Part shown: positions 37,510-46,256 of the stretch, in pieces
How the letters are laid out: every line of letters starts with the position of its first letter
Numbering within the stretch: position 1 is the stretch's first letter
Notes under the pieces: model-generated
What the model was told of the DNA's origin: nothing
The model's database searches: none
Seen by the model: the letters and a program-made list of their open reading frames with translations, nothing else
Assembly: GCA_029263125.1 (NCBI GenBank)
Contig: JAJCYD010000048.1
Span: 186,001 to 250,000, forward strand
Origin: Solirubrobacteraceae bacterium
GTDB lineage: Bacteria > Actinomycetota > Thermoleophilia > Solirubrobacterales > Solirubrobacteraceae
DNA: 64,000 bases
Direction: 5' to 3'
Program-made: the position numbers and the translations under genes

Positions 37510-37571
37510 GCTTTGGCACTCCGTCCGCCAATCCCGTCCGCGGCGCTCGGAGTTACGTCTGTGCAGTGTAG

Positions 37572-37591
37572 CCGCCCGGTGGACCGGGCGG
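37572..37591 (-). terminator. Inverted repeat between rseP and the suf unit
   Basis: CCGCCCGGT-GG-ACCGGGCGG is a perfect 9-bp inverted repeat just past the end of rseP (stop at 37643) and ahead of the suf unit. In RNA the inner bases open to form the loop. It has no long U-tract, as is common in high-GC genomes. It probably ends the dxr-rseP transcript. Confidence 0.55.
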
Positions 37592-37642
37592 TAGGCGGGT
37601 CGCGGGCGTCGGCGCGAAGCCGCTGTCAAGCCCGCTGAGACC

Positions 37643-38803
37643 TCAGCGCACGCCGAAGCCCTCGCCGCTGCTCAGGCGCCCGATGTCGTTGGACAGACCG
37701 ATGTAGAACAGCATGAAGACCAGCAGGAAGCCGACCAACCCCGCGCGCTCCATGACGCGCAGCGAGACCGGCTTGCCACGCACCTTCTCGGCGATGGCCC
37801 AGAAGATGTGCCCACCGTCCAGCGGCAGGAACGGGAAGAGGTTGATGATGCCCAGCGAGAGGGAGATCAGCGCGAGGACGTAGACGGCCTGCTTGGTGTC
37901 GAATTCAAAGGACTGGCGGGTGGCCTCGTAGGAGCCGACCACGCCCGAGACACCCTCTCTCGCCTGCTTGTCGTAGACGAGCTTCACGAGCGCGCTGACC
38001 GTCGTGGTCGTGACGGTCCACATCGTCTCCGCGCCATAGCCCGCGGCGGCGAAGAACCCGAAGTCCACGGGCTCGCGACCGAACTGCAGGCCGACGAGCA
38101 TCCGCCCTTGCGGCTTGGGCGCCGACGCCGGTGCGTTCTCGGCGGGCGGCGGAACCGTGAAGCGCGGCGTCACCTCGAAGCGGCGCAGCTTGCCGCCGCG
38201 AAGGACCTCGAAGCGCACGGGATTCTCGGCGCGACAGCCGACGGTGGGCTTGCCGGCGCAGGTGTGCGTGACGATCGCGTCCATCTGCGCGGCGACGCGA
38301 TCGGGGCCGTCCTGCGCCTTGAGATCCGGGGAATAGCCCGCCTGGCCGTCGACCGACACGATCTTGTCGCCGACCTTCAGCACCTCCGCGGCGGGACTGC
38401 CGGCGGTGAGCTTGTCGACGACGGGCTGGGTGAACGTCAACGTCGTCAGCGAGTACAGGCCCCAGAAGATCACGAACGCGAGCACGATGTTCACCAGCGG
38501 GCCGGCGAAGATCACGACGATGCGCTTCCACACCTTCTGGCGGTAGTAGGCGCGGTGAGCGACCTCCGGAGGCAACTCCTCCTCGGGGTTCATCCCGCTG
38601 ATCTTCACGTAGCCGCCGAGCGGGATCGCCCCGATCGCGTACTCGGTCTCCGAGCCCTTCTTGCGAAAGCGCGCGATCAACGGCGGGAAGAACAGCGAGA
38701 AGCGCTCGACGCGCATGCCGACCTTCTTGGCGGCCACGAAATGGCCGAACTCGTGCAGGATGACCAGCGCGGCGAAGCCCGCGAAGGCGAGGAGGTAGCT
38801 CAC
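37643..38803 (-). CDS. rseP: Site-2 zinc metalloprotease RseP
   Basis: 386-aa intramembrane protease of the S2P family that cuts anti-sigma factors and remnant signal peptides inside the membrane. The zinc site is LVILHEFGHFVAAKKVG at the N-terminus and the third ligand block is FPFLPLDGGHIFWAIAEK near the C-terminus. A PDZ-like segment (EVLKVGDKIVSVDGQAG) lies in between. The GTG at 38803 gives VSYLLAFAGFAALV. It follows dxr by 4 nt, the usual pairing. Confidence 0.95.
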   Translation of the reverse strand: MSYLLAFAGFAALVILHEFGHFVAAKKVGMRVERFSLFFPPLIARFRKKGSETEYAIGAIPLGGYVKISGMNPEEELPPEVAHRAYYRQKVWKRIVVIFAGPLVNIVLAFVIFWGLYSLTTLTFTQPVVDKLTAGSPAAEVLKVGDKIVSVDGQAGYSPDLKAQDGPDRVAAQMDAIVTHTCAGKPTVGCRAENPVRFEVLRGGKLRRFEVTPRFTVPPPAENAPASAPKPQGRMLVGLQFGREPVDFGFFAAAGYGAETMWTVTTTTVSALVKLVYDKQAREGVSGVVGSYEATRQSFEFDTKQAVYVLALISLSLGIINLFPFLPLDGGHIFWAIAEKVRGKPVSLRVMERAGLVGFLLVFMLFYIGLSNDIGRLSSGEGFGVR

Positions 38804-38807
38804 CGAG

Positions 38808-39974
38808 TCAGTGTGGCAAACGCTCGGACTCGGCCTGCACGAGCTCCGCGGCGATCGCGCGTGCCTCACGGTCGGCCTCGTAGAGCGACTCGAACGCCCG
38901 CACCGGTGCGGGCGCAAGCGCGTCGAGGGTGCGCTCGATGACCGCGGCGATGCCGAGAAATCCCAGCCCGCCGCGCAGGAACGCGTGGACGGCGACCTCG
39001 TTGGCGGCGTTGAGCACGCACGGCGCGGTGCCGCCGGCGATGGCGGCGGCGCGGGCGAGGCCGAGGCACGGGAAGGCGTCGTGGTCGACGGGCTCGAAGG
39101 TCAGCGCGCCGACCTCGGCGAGATCCAACCGGCGCAGCGGCACGTCGACGCGATCGGGATGGTGCAGCGCGTAGGAGATCGGCACGCCCATGTCGGGGTG
39201 GCCGAGGTGCGCCAGCGCGGCGCCGTCGCACAGCGTGATCATGCTGTGGACGATCGACTGCGGGTGCACGACGACGTCGATGCGCTCGTAGGGGATGCCG
39301 AACAGGTGGAAGGCCTCGATGACCTCCAGGCCCTTGTTCATCAACGTCGCCGAGTCGATCGAGATCTTTCCGCCCATGTCCCACGTCGGGTGCTTGAGCG
39401 CCTCCTCGACGGTGACGTCCTGAAGGTCCTCGCGCGTGCGCCCGCGAAACGGACCTCCGGACGCCGTCAGGACGAGCTTCTCGACGGTCCCCGGCCGCTC
39501 TCCCGCAAGCAGCTGATGCAGCGCGGAGTGCTCGGAGTCCACGGGCAGAATCTGCGCGCCGGTAGCCTCGGCGAGCGCCATCACGAGCTCGCCGCCGACG
39601 ACGAGCGACTCCTTGTTGGCGAGCGCCAGGTCGATGCCCTCGCCGAGCGTGGCGACCGTCGGGCCGAGGCCGGCCGATCCGACGAGCCCGTTGAGGACGA
39701 GGTCAGCGCCGGATTCCACGACGAGCTTGACGAGCCCCTCCGCACCCGACAGCACCTCGCCGTCGGTCCACTGCTCGGCGGCCAGCGCGCCGGCATCGGC
39801 GTCGGCGAGCGCGATGCGGTCGACGCCGAAGCGCTGCGCCTGTTCGATCAGCGCATCGGAGGAGCGCTCGGCGCTGAGTCCCACGAGCTCGAGCTCGGGG
39901 TCGCGGGCCACGATCTCCAACGCCTGCGTGCCGATCGATCCGGTCGAGCCGAGGATGAGCAGGCGCCGTGGCAC
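38808..39974 (-). CDS. dxr: 1-deoxy-D-xylulose 5-phosphate reductoisomerase
   Basis: 388-aa second enzyme of the MEP isoprenoid pathway, converting DXP to MEP with NADPH (EC 1.1.1.267). NADPH binding is LILGSTGSIGTQALEIV near residues 5-21. The metal and substrate sites are LANKESLVVGG, LPVDSEHSALHQLL and SIDSATLMNKGLEVIEA. Length is normal. Upstream (118 nt) is an inserted VapBC module, so it probably has its own promoter there. Confidence 0.97.
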   Translation of the reverse strand: MPRRLLILGSTGSIGTQALEIVARDPELELVGLSAERSSDALIEQAQRFGVDRIALADADAGALAAEQWTDGEVLSGAEGLVKLVVESGADLVLNGLVGSAGLGPTVATLGEGIDLALANKESLVVGGELVMALAEATGAQILPVDSEHSALHQLLAGERPGTVEKLVLTASGGPFRGRTREDLQDVTVEEALKHPTWDMGGKISIDSATLMNKGLEVIEAFHLFGIPYERIDVVVHPQSIVHSMITLCDGAALAHLGHPDMGVPISYALHHPDRVDVPLRRLDLAEVGALTFEPVDHDAFPCLGLARAAAIAGGTAPCVLNAANEVAVHAFLRGGLGFLGIAAVIERTLDALAPAPVRAFESLYEADREARAIAAELVQAESERLPH

Positions 39975-40092
39975 AGCGCGCCATTGTGGCAGGCGACGGT
40001 CGGCGCGCCGGGAAGGACACGGTTTGCGGCGTGCCGCAACCCTCAGCCGGACCCCGACCCGTTCGCACGAGGTCCTCGGCGGGTCGTCGCGC

Positions 40093-40506
40093 TCAGTCGG
40101 CGCTGCCGGCAGGCACTATCCACTCACAGCGCTGGCCCGTGTGCTCTGCGATCAGGTCAAAGTCGGCGTCGTAGTGCAGGACGGTGAGACCGTGGTCCTC
40201 GGCAGCTGCTGCGACGAGTAGGTCGGGGATCTTCCTGCCGCGTTGGCTGCGCTGCGCGAGCAGCCGCTGCACGTGCAGCGCGCGATGGACGTGCGCCGCG
40301 GTCGTCTCAACTGCGACGAAGGCGTCCAGTGAACCCACCAGCCGGTCCCATTCTGTGGCGTTGCGCGCCGAGTATCCGATCTCGAGGTCGCAGATCGTGG
40401 CTCGGCCGAGCACGCCTGCGGTTGCGAGCTGCTCGATCGCGGCGCGGACGTCGAGGTTGCCAAGGCGCTTGAGCGCGCTCGTGTCGACGAGGTGTGTCAG
40501 CGCCAT
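40093..40506 (-). CDS. vapC: VapC-family PIN-domain ribonuclease toxin
   Basis: 137-aa PIN-domain toxin. The acidic residues are in THLVDTSALKRLG (first Asp), ATICDLEIGYSARN, KIPDLLVAAAAEDHGLTVLH and YDADFDLIAE. It would cleave RNA, commonly tRNA or rRNA, when the antitoxin is lost. The start overlaps the vapB gene by 10 nt, typical of a coupled toxin-antitoxin pair. It lies between cdsA and dxr, interrupting a usual housekeeping synteny. Confidence 0.92.
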   Translation of the reverse strand: MALTHLVDTSALKRLGNLDVRAAIEQLATAGVLGRATICDLEIGYSARNATEWDRLVGSLDAFVAVETTAAHVHRALHVQRLLAQRSQRGRKIPDLLVAAAAEDHGLTVLHYDADFDLIAEHTGQRCEWIVPAGSAD

Positions 40507-40691
40507 GCGTCGGCGCGATCGTCCAAAACGGCCGCGGCGAGCGTGTCCAGCGCGGCGACGACCCGCGGGTGGCGCTGCTCGATGGTGCGTCGCAGCGCCT
40601 CGTTGACGGTGTCCTTGATTGTCGCGGTGCCCAGCTCTGCGCGGGCGGCGCTCAGCGCGTCTTCGTCGAGATCGACCAGATGCTTCGACAT
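40497..40691 (-). CDS. vapB: VapB-family antitoxin
   Basis: 64-aa antitoxin of the DUF2191/VapB type. The N-terminus MSKHLVDLDEDALSAARAE contains a ribbon-helix-helix-like DNA-binding part, then TIKDTVNEALRRTIEQR. The C-terminal half (LDTLAAAVLDDRADAW) should bind the toxin active site. A TATACT -10 box ends 6 nt before the ATG, which suggests a leaderless transcript, and a palindrome covers it, as expected for autoregulation by VapBC. Confidence 0.9.
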   Translation of the reverse strand: MSKHLVDLDEDALSAARAELGTATIKDTVNEALRRTIEQRHPRVVAALDTLAAAVLDDRADAWR

Positions 40692-40697
40692 GCCGCG

Positions 40698-40706
40698 AGT
40701 ATATAC
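40698..40706 (-). promoter_or_regulatory. vapBC promoter -10 and overlapping palindrome
   Basis: On the minus strand TATACT (40703-40698) is a near-perfect -10 box, and GTATATAC (40699-40706) is an 8-bp palindrome lying over it. Only six bases separate the -10 from the ATG at 40691, so transcription would start at or next to the A of the start codon. A second AT-rich patch (ATATATCC near 40719-40726) lies two helical turns upstream. No clear -35 box was found. Confidence 0.5.
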
Positions 40707-40846
40707 CTAGCGTCATGCATATATCCGACGGGCGGGCGAGACCTTCGCGGCACCGTCACCCGACCGTCCAGCGCCTCCCTCGCGGAGTGCTGGTTCTCGC
40801 GCAGAGGCAAACGTCCACGACTGCCGAAAGCAGGTGAAACGAGCAG

Positions 40847-41128
40847 TCACCGCGGACGGCGCCTCATCGCCCGCCACACTCCGACAGAGAGGGTGATCAA
40901 CGCCACGGGCATCAAGACGATCGCGAGGATCAGCGCCGACCAGCCGACGCCGGATTGGATGTCTCCGGTCCCGTTGCATACGGTGTCGTTGTCGAGCGCC
41001 ATCGGGTTGTTGCCGTACGTCACGCAGTCGGCTCCCAGGAGTTCGAGGATGCCTCCGGTGAGGAAGGCCCCTCCGATGACAAGCGCTGGCGAGGCCACCG
41101 CCATCCAGAACACCACGCGTCGCCGCAT
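40847..41128 (-). CDS. Hypothetical small membrane protein
   Basis: 93 aa with two TM segments: VVFWMAVASPALVIGGAFL near the N-terminus and WSALILAIVLMPVALITLSV near the C-terminus, joined by a polar loop with two Cys (ADCVTYGNNPMALDNDTVC) that could form a disulfide outside the membrane. It ends in a basic tail. No family recognised. It lies in the accessory insert between cdsA and vapBC. Confidence 0.6.
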   Translation of the reverse strand: MRRRVVFWMAVASPALVIGGAFLTGGILELLGADCVTYGNNPMALDNDTVCNGTGDIQSGVGWSALILAIVLMPVALITLSVGVWRAMRRRPR

Positions 41129-41520
41129 AGGACGAGTTTCGCAGGGGCGCTACCGCCTTGGAGGCACGACCGACGCTCTCGCCGGGCCGCACTGGGCTGG
41201 TTTGGCATGCCCGACGTGCGCAAACCGCCCACGGTCACCTGGCGCGATCGCAGGTTGACGCGATCCGCATGACAGACATGCAGAACCCGCCCACGCCGGC
41301 GATCAGGGCGCCCGCGACGCGCGCTTCCCGACGACGTTGGGCGATCGCAGCACAGCCCGACGGTTCCCGACCGTGAAGGGCGCTCGCTGCGCTTCGCTCG
41401 TGGTGCCTACGCAGCGCCGGCTGCATCTTCGACACGCACGCGGGATCTGCGCGACCGGACGAACGCGCCGCATAGCGCTCTTCAGCCGCGGCGTGCTCAC
41501 GATCGGATGAGCCATGAGGC
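41129..41520. other. 392-nt stretch without a recognisable gene
   Basis: No frame has protein-like composition. It holds a short hairpin ACGGT-TCCCG-ACCGT (41360-41374) and a CGCTCGCTGCGCTTCGCTCG run at 41381-41400. It separates cdsA from the small membrane protein gene and is part of the accessory insert before dxr. Confidence 0.5.
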
Positions 41521-42429
41521 CTACAGCAGCGCCAGCCAGATGTAGTAGCCGACCACGACGGTGAACATCACCGCGTCGAGGCGGTCCAGCGCGCCGCCGT
41601 GGGCGCCGAACAGGCGGCCGGTGTCCTTCGTGCCCGCGTCGCGCTTGACGTAGGACTCGAACAGATCGCCCAGCGGCGCGGCGATCGCGACGCCGATTCC
41701 GATGAGGATCGCGTCGGTTCCCGACAGCCAGTCCTGGTAGGTGCCCGCCAACCAGGTCGCCAGCACCGCCGTGAACATCCCGATCGCAAGTCCCTCGACC
41801 GTCTTGTTCGGCGACACGCTCGGTGCGAGTTTTCGCTGGCCGAACCAGCGCCCGCCGAGATACGCGCCGCTGTCGCCGACGAACGTGCCGACGAGCACGT
41901 CGACGAGGATCCCGCCGCCGTGAGGCAGCTCGCGCAGCAGCACGCCGTGGGCGAAGGACAGCCCGATCCAGGCGACGCCGAAGATCGTCAGCGCCATGCC
42001 GAGCGTGCCGGCGCGTTGCTGGGCGAGCGTGACGACGAAGACGACGGGGAACAGCGCCATCGCGACGAGCAGGACGTGAAAGCCATCTCCGGCGTAGGCG
42101 GCGACGATCACCGCCGCGATGCCGAGAAAGCCCGCCAGGCGAACGGGCTCGATGTCGGCGTAGAGGTCGAACAGCTCTCCGAGACAGAGGATCCCGAGCA
42201 CGATCGCCGCGAGCGCGAACCAGACACCGCCGAGCGCGATGATCGTCGCGGCGAACGCGACCGCCGGGATCGCCACGAGCACGCGCGAGGACAGCTCCGA
42301 GCGCCGCGGCTCCCGGGGCCGTCGCGGAGCGGCGCGATCGCGCCCGCGCGGCGCCGGTCGGTCGCGGCCGGCCGGCGGCCGGGAACGACCCTGGCCGCGT
42401 GCGCCGGAGCGCCGGTCGCGCGTAGCCAT
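41521..42429 (-). CDS. cdsA: Phosphatidate cytidylyltransferase
   Basis: 302-aa integral membrane enzyme that makes CDP-diacylglycerol from phosphatidate and CTP (EC 2.7.7.41), the branch point for phospholipids. The CDP-diglyceride synthase signature is SYVKRDAGTKDTGRLFGAHG near the C-terminus, preceded by several TM segments and GDSGAYLGGRWFGQRKLAPS. The N-terminal ~45 residues are Arg/Pro-rich and cytoplasmic. The ATG at 42429 overlaps the uppS stop (ATGA). Confidence 0.95.
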   Translation of the reverse strand: MATRDRRSGARGQGRSRPPAGRDRPAPRGRDRAAPRRPREPRRSELSSRVLVAIPAVAFAATIIALGGVWFALAAIVLGILCLGELFDLYADIEPVRLAGFLGIAAVIVAAYAGDGFHVLLVAMALFPVVFVVTLAQQRAGTLGMALTIFGVAWIGLSFAHGVLLRELPHGGGILVDVLVGTFVGDSGAYLGGRWFGQRKLAPSVSPNKTVEGLAIGMFTAVLATWLAGTYQDWLSGTDAILIGIGVAIAAPLGDLFESYVKRDAGTKDTGRLFGAHGGALDRLDAVMFTVVVGYYIWLALL

Positions 42430-43109
42430 CAGCGCCCGCCGTAGCGCCGGCGCCGGGCGCTGAACTCGGTCAGGCACGCCTCGAATGCCGCGCGGTCGAA
42501 GTCCGGCCACAGCTCGTCGCGGAAGACGAGCTCGGAGTAGGCCGACTGCCACATGAGGTAGTTGCTCAGGCGCCGCTCGCCGCTCGTGCGGATGATGAGG
42601 TCCGGATCGTGCATCTCGGGCGCGTAGAGCAGGGCTCGGAAGTCGTCCTCGTCGCCACCGTCGAAGCGCCGCGCGGCATCGAGGATCTCCGCGCGGCCGC
42701 CGTAGTTGAAGGCGACGAACAGTGTGATCCGCGTGTTGCCGCGGGTCAGCTCCTCGGCCCACACCATCTGCTCGACGAGCGCCGGCTCGACGCCGTCGCG
42801 ACGCCCGATGAAGCGCATCCGCACGCCCTGCTCGTGCAGCTCGGGCGTCTCGTCGACGATGCGCTCGGCGAACATCGCCATCAGCGCCATGACCTCCTCC
42901 TCGGGCCGCGCCCAATTCTCCGTCGAGAACGAGTAGACCGTCAGCTCGAGCACGCCGAGGTCGACGGCGTCGCGCAGCCGCGCCTTGACGGTGTCGGCGC
43001 CGGCCTCGTGGCCCTCGGCTACCGTCAGGTCACGGGCCTTCGCCCAGCGGCCGTTGCCGTCGGTGATGATCGCGACGTAGCGCGCCGCGTCGACCGGCTC
43101 GGTGGTCAC
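42429..43109 (-). CDS. uppS: Isoprenyl transferase (undecaprenyl diphosphate synthase)
   Basis: 226-aa cis-prenyltransferase making the lipid carrier for peptidoglycan synthesis. The catalytic motif is ITDGNGRWAKARDL near residues 15-28 (Asp and Arg present), with LTVYSFSTENWARP, FVAFNYGGRAEILDA and the C-terminal PDLIIRTSGERRLSNYLMWQ. It sits in the conserved block rpsB-tsf-pyrH-frr-uppS-cdsA and is 34 nt after frr. Confidence 0.96.
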   Translation of the reverse strand: MTTEPVDAARYVAIITDGNGRWAKARDLTVAEGHEAGADTVKARLRDAVDLGVLELTVYSFSTENWARPEEEVMALMAMFAERIVDETPELHEQGVRMRFIGRRDGVEPALVEQMVWAEELTRGNTRITLFVAFNYGGRAEILDAARRFDGGDEDDFRALLYAPEMHDPDLIIRTSGERRLSNYLMWQSAYSELVFRDELWPDFDRAAFEACLTEFSARRRRYGGR

Positions 43110-43143
43110 TTCCGGCCGGCCACTGGCGGTCCAGGGCGGGCCA

Positions 43144-43710
43144 TCAGACCTCGAGGATCTCTTCTTCCTTGCCCTTGAGCAGTGCGTCCAGCTCGGCGAT
43201 CCGCTCGTCGGTCAGCTTCTGAAGCTCGGACTCCGAGCGGCGCTCCTCGTCCTCGCCGACGTCGCCGCCCTCCTTCAGCTCGCGCAGGTCGTGCATGACG
43301 TCACGGCGCACGTTGCGGATCGCGATCCGGCCCTCCTCGGCGATGTGGCGGACCATCTTCACGAACTCCTTGCGGCGCTCCTCGGTGAGCTGCGGGATGA
43401 CGAGGCGGATGAGGTTGCCGTCGTTGTTGGGCGTCAGGCCGAGGTTGGCCTCGGTGATGCCCTTCTCGATCGCCTTCAGCGTCGTCTTGTCAAACGGCTG
43501 CACGGTCAGCATCTGCGCCTCGGCGGCGTTGATCGACGCCAGCTGCTTGAGCGGCGTCGAGGTCCCGTAGTAGTCGACATGGACGCGGTCCAGCAGCGCC
43601 GGGCTGGCGCGCCCGGTGCGCACCGAGCTGAACTCGCCGTTGGTCGCCTCGACGGTCTTGTGCATGCGCTCGCCGGCATCGGCCAGCAGCTCGTCGATCA
43701 GCTCACTCAT
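43144..43710 (-). CDS. frr: Ribosome recycling factor
   Basis: 188-aa factor that splits post-termination ribosomes with EF-G. Domain I helices are obvious: [20 protein letters not shown] near the N-terminus and [20 protein letters not shown] in the middle. Domain II is [20 protein letters not shown]. Its first bases overlap the end of pyrH by 8 nt, so it is translationally coupled. Confidence 0.97.
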   Translation of the reverse strand: MSELIDELLADAGERMHKTVEATNGEFSSVRTGRASPALLDRVHVDYYGTSTPLKQLASINAAEAQMLTVQPFDKTTLKAIEKGITEANLGLTPNNDGNLIRLVIPQLTEERRKEFVKMVRHIAEEGRIAIRNVRRDVMHDLRELKEGGDVGEDEERRSESELQKLTDERIAELDALLKGKEEEILEV

Positions 43711-44443
43711 CTCGCGTGACCACCACCGTTCCCACGTGTTCTCCCGACACTAGTCGCTCGATGTTCTGCTCGTCGTTCATGTTGAAGACATACAGCGGCA
43801 TCTGGTTCTCGGCGCACAGCGTCAGCGCCGTGTAGTCCATCACCCGCAGGCCGCGACGGACGGCGTCCATGTGGCTGATCTCCGGGATCAGCTCGGCGCT
43901 GTCGTCGACACGCGGGTCGGCCGACAACACCCCTTCGACCCCGTTCTTGGCCATCAGGATCGCCTCCGCGCGGATCTCGACGGCGCGCAGCGCCGCGGCC
44001 GTATCGGTCGTGAAGAACGGGTTGCCGGTGCCGGCGGCGAAGATCACGACGCGGCCCTTCTCGAGGTGGCGCATCGCCCGGCGGCGGATGTACGGCTCGG
44101 CGACCTCGGAGATCGTGATCGCCGACTGCACCCGCGTCTTGACGGACGCCTGCTCGAGCGCGTCCTGCAGCGTCAGCGCGTTGAGCACGGTCGCGAGCAT
44201 GCCCATGTAGTCGGCGGTCGCGCGGTCCATCCCGGCGGCCGCGCCCTTCAGGCCGCGGTAGATGTTGCCCGCGCCGACGACGATCGCGACCTCCACGCCT
44301 CGCGCCTGCACCGCCGCGACCTGCCCGGCCACGGCGCGTAGGCGCTCGGGATCGGTGCCGTAGTCCAGGTCGCCCATCAGCGCCTCGCCGGACAGCTTCA
44401 GCAGCACCCGCTTGAACACCGGTTCGGGGGCCGCGTTCGTCAT
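43703..44443 (-). CDS. pyrH: Uridylate kinase
   Basis: 246-aa amino-acid-kinase-fold enzyme phosphorylating UMP to UDP (EC 2.7.4.22). Motifs: [14 protein letters not shown] at the N-terminus, [31 protein letters not shown] and [14 protein letters not shown]. The ATG at 44443 gives [17 protein letters not shown]. It lies 17 nt after tsf in the translation block. Confidence 0.97.
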   Translation of the reverse strand: MTNAAPEPVFKRVLLKLSGEALMGDLDYGTDPERLRAVAGQVAAVQARGVEVAIVVGAGNIYRGLKGAAAGMDRATADYMGMLATVLNALTLQDALEQASVKTRVQSAITISEVAEPYIRRRAMRHLEKGRVVIFAAGTGNPFFTTDTAAALRAVEIRAEAILMAKNGVEGVLSADPRVDDSAELIPEISHMDAVRRGLRVMDYTALTLCAENQMPLYVFNMNDEQNIERLVSGEHVGTVVVTRDE

Positions 44444-44460
44444 CGCCGCGAGCCCGACCG

Positions 44461-45063
44461 CTACTCGCCGACCGCGAAGCGGGTGAAGCGGCGCACGACG
44501 ACGTTCTCGCCGGTCTTGCTGGACAACTCGCCGCGCAGCTCCTCGATCGTCTTGCCGTCGTACTTGTCGCCGTTGACGTGCGGCTGCTTGAGCAGGACGG
44601 TCTCCTCCATCCACTTGCGCAGCTTGCCCTCGGCGATCTTCGCGCGCACGTTCTCGGGCTTGTCGGCGGCCTGCTGCTCGAAGACCCGCAGCTCGGCCTG
44701 GCGGGACTCCTCGTCGATCTCGTCCTCGGAGACGTAGCGGGTCTGGGGCGACGCCGCGATGTGCATCGCGATCTCGCGCGCGAAGCCCAGGAAGTCCTCG
44801 TTGCGCGCGACGAAGTCCGTGTTGCAGTCGACCTCGATCAGCACGCCGACCTTGCCGTTGGCGTGGATGTAGGACTGCACGGTGCCCTCGGTGGCCTCAC
44901 GTCCGGCGAGCTTGCCGAGCTTGTTGCCCAGCTGCACGCGCAGCAACTCGAGCGCCGCTTCGGCGTCGCCGCCGGACTCGACGAGCGCGCGCTTGCAGTC
45001 CATCATGCCCGCGCCCGTCTCGTCGCGCAGGGCCTTGACGTCCTGTGCGCTGATCGTGCTCAC
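44461..45063 (-). CDS. tsf: Translation elongation factor Ts
   Basis: 200-aa nucleotide exchange factor for EF-Tu. The N-terminal UBA-like domain is [20 protein letters not shown] and the exchange motif [14 protein letters not shown] lies near residue 80. It is a short form, comparable to Thermus and cyanobacterial EF-Ts rather than the ~280 aa of E. coli. The GTG at 45063 overlaps the rpsB stop (GTGA). Confidence 0.96.
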   Translation of the reverse strand: MSTISAQDVKALRDETGAGMMDCKRALVESGGDAEAALELLRVQLGNKLGKLAGREATEGTVQSYIHANGKVGVLIEVDCNTDFVARNEDFLGFAREIAMHIAASPQTRYVSEDEIDEESRQAELRVFEQQAADKPENVRAKIAEGKLRKWMEETVLLKQPHVNGDKYDGKTIEELRGELSSKTGENVVVRRFTRFAVGE

Positions 45064-46256
45064 GTCTGATCCTCCGTCTTGGTGTCCCCCGACCCGGTCG
45101 ACTCGGCGGCCGGCGCCTCGGTTGCCGGCGCGGCGTCGCCGGCCGGGGCAGGCGGGGCGTCGGGCGCCGCAGCCTGCTTGGCCGGCTTGGCCCTGGGCTT
45201 CGCCTTGGCCTTCGGCTTGGCCGCCGGCTTCGCCGGAGCTTCGGTGGCCACGGCCGGTGCCGGCGGCGCCTCGGGCGCAGCCGCCTCCTTGCGCGGGGCG
45301 GCCGGCTTGGCCTTCGCCTTGGCGGGGGCGGCCTTCGCGGGCGCCTCGGCGGCCGCGGCCGGCCCTGGCGCGGGAGCGGCAGCCGCCTCGGGCGCGGCCG
45401 GTGCGTCCCCTGTCGCCGCTGCCGCGTCCGCGGCGGCCTTGGCCGCCGCGGCGGCCTCGCGCTCGGCCGCCTGGCGAGCCTCCAGTTCCTCGGCCTCGCG
45501 GCGCGCGCGCTCCTCGGCGGCGACGCGCTGAGCCTCCTCGGCCTCCTTGCGCGCGCGCTCCTCCTCGGCGCGGAAGACCGCAGACCCTTCGCCGACGACC
45601 TCGCCGATCGCGTTGATGATCAGCGCGCACGAGCGGATCGCGTCGTCGTTGCCCGGGATGACGTACTCGATGCCGTCCGGGTCGCAGTTGGTGTCGACGA
45701 GGCCGATGATCGGGATCCGCAGGCGCTGGGCCTCGCGGACGGCGATGTCCTCGACGTTCAGGTCGATGACGACCATCGCGTTGGGCGGGCGCGTCATGTT
45801 CTTGACGCCTCCGAGGTTCGCGCGCAGCTTGGCGAGGTCGGCGATCGCCGCCATCCGCTCGCGCGTGGGCAGCAGCTCGAGCTGACCGTCGGTCTCGTAG
45901 CGCTCGAGGTCGTGCAGGCGCTTGATGCGCTGGTTGATCGTCTGGAAGTTCGTCAGCAGACCACCGAGCCAGCGGTGGTTGACGTAGGGCATGCCGGCCT
46001 TCTCGGCCGCCTCCTTGACCGCGTCGCGCGCCTGCTTCTTGGTGCCGACGAAGAGCACCGTGCCGCCCTTGTGGGCGATCTGCGACGAGAACTCCTGCGC
46101 CTGGCGCAGCAGCTGCTCGGTCTTGAGCAGGTCGATGACGTAGATGCCGCCGTTCTCGCCGTGGATGAAACGGCGCATCTTCGGGTTCCAGCGGCGGGTC
46201 TGGTGGCCGAAGTGCACGCCGGCCTCCAGCAGCTCCTTGATCCCAACCTGGGCCAT
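45060..46256 (-). CDS. rpsB: 30S ribosomal protein S2 with long Ala/Lys/Pro tail
   Basis: 398-aa S2. The core (residues ~1-220) is normal: KELLEAGVHFGHQTRRWNPK, LPTRERMAAIADLAKLRANL and IPIIGLVDTNCDPDGIEYVI. From about 222 to the end comes an added ~175 residues: first a charged coiled coil (EEERARKEAEEAQRVAAEER), then repeats of Ala, Pro and Lys (PAKAKAKPAAPRKE) resembling histone H1-like tails. The usual length is 240-300 aa. The tail would project from the 30S surface. Confidence 0.96.
   Translation of the reverse strand: MAQVGIKELLEAGVHFGHQTRRWNPKMRRFIHGENGGIYVIDLLKTEQLLRQAQEFSSQIAHKGGTVLFVGTKKQARDAVKEAAEKAGMPYVNHRWLGGLLTNFQTINQRIKRLHDLERYETDGQLELLPTRERMAAIADLAKLRANLGGVKNMTRPPNAMVVIDLNVEDIAVREAQRLRIPIIGLVDTNCDPDGIEYVIPGNDDAIRSCALIINAIGEVVGEGSAVFRAEEERARKEAEEAQRVAAEERARREAEELEARQAAEREAAAAAKAAADAAAATGDAPAAPEAAAAPAPGPAAAAEAPAKAAPAKAKAKPAAPRKEAAAPEAPPAPAVATEAPAKPAAKPKAKAKPRAKPAKQAAAPDAPPAPAGDAAPATEAPAAESTGSGDTKTEDQT

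Noticed and set aside
40093-40691. Chance that the VapBC-like pair is spurious frames
   Set aside because: Both proteins show family motifs and the coupled overlap, so it was kept as real.
41381-41400. CGCTCGCTGCGCTTCGCTCG as an interspersed repeat element
   Set aside because: Only one copy was noticed in the window and it does not form a clear hairpin.
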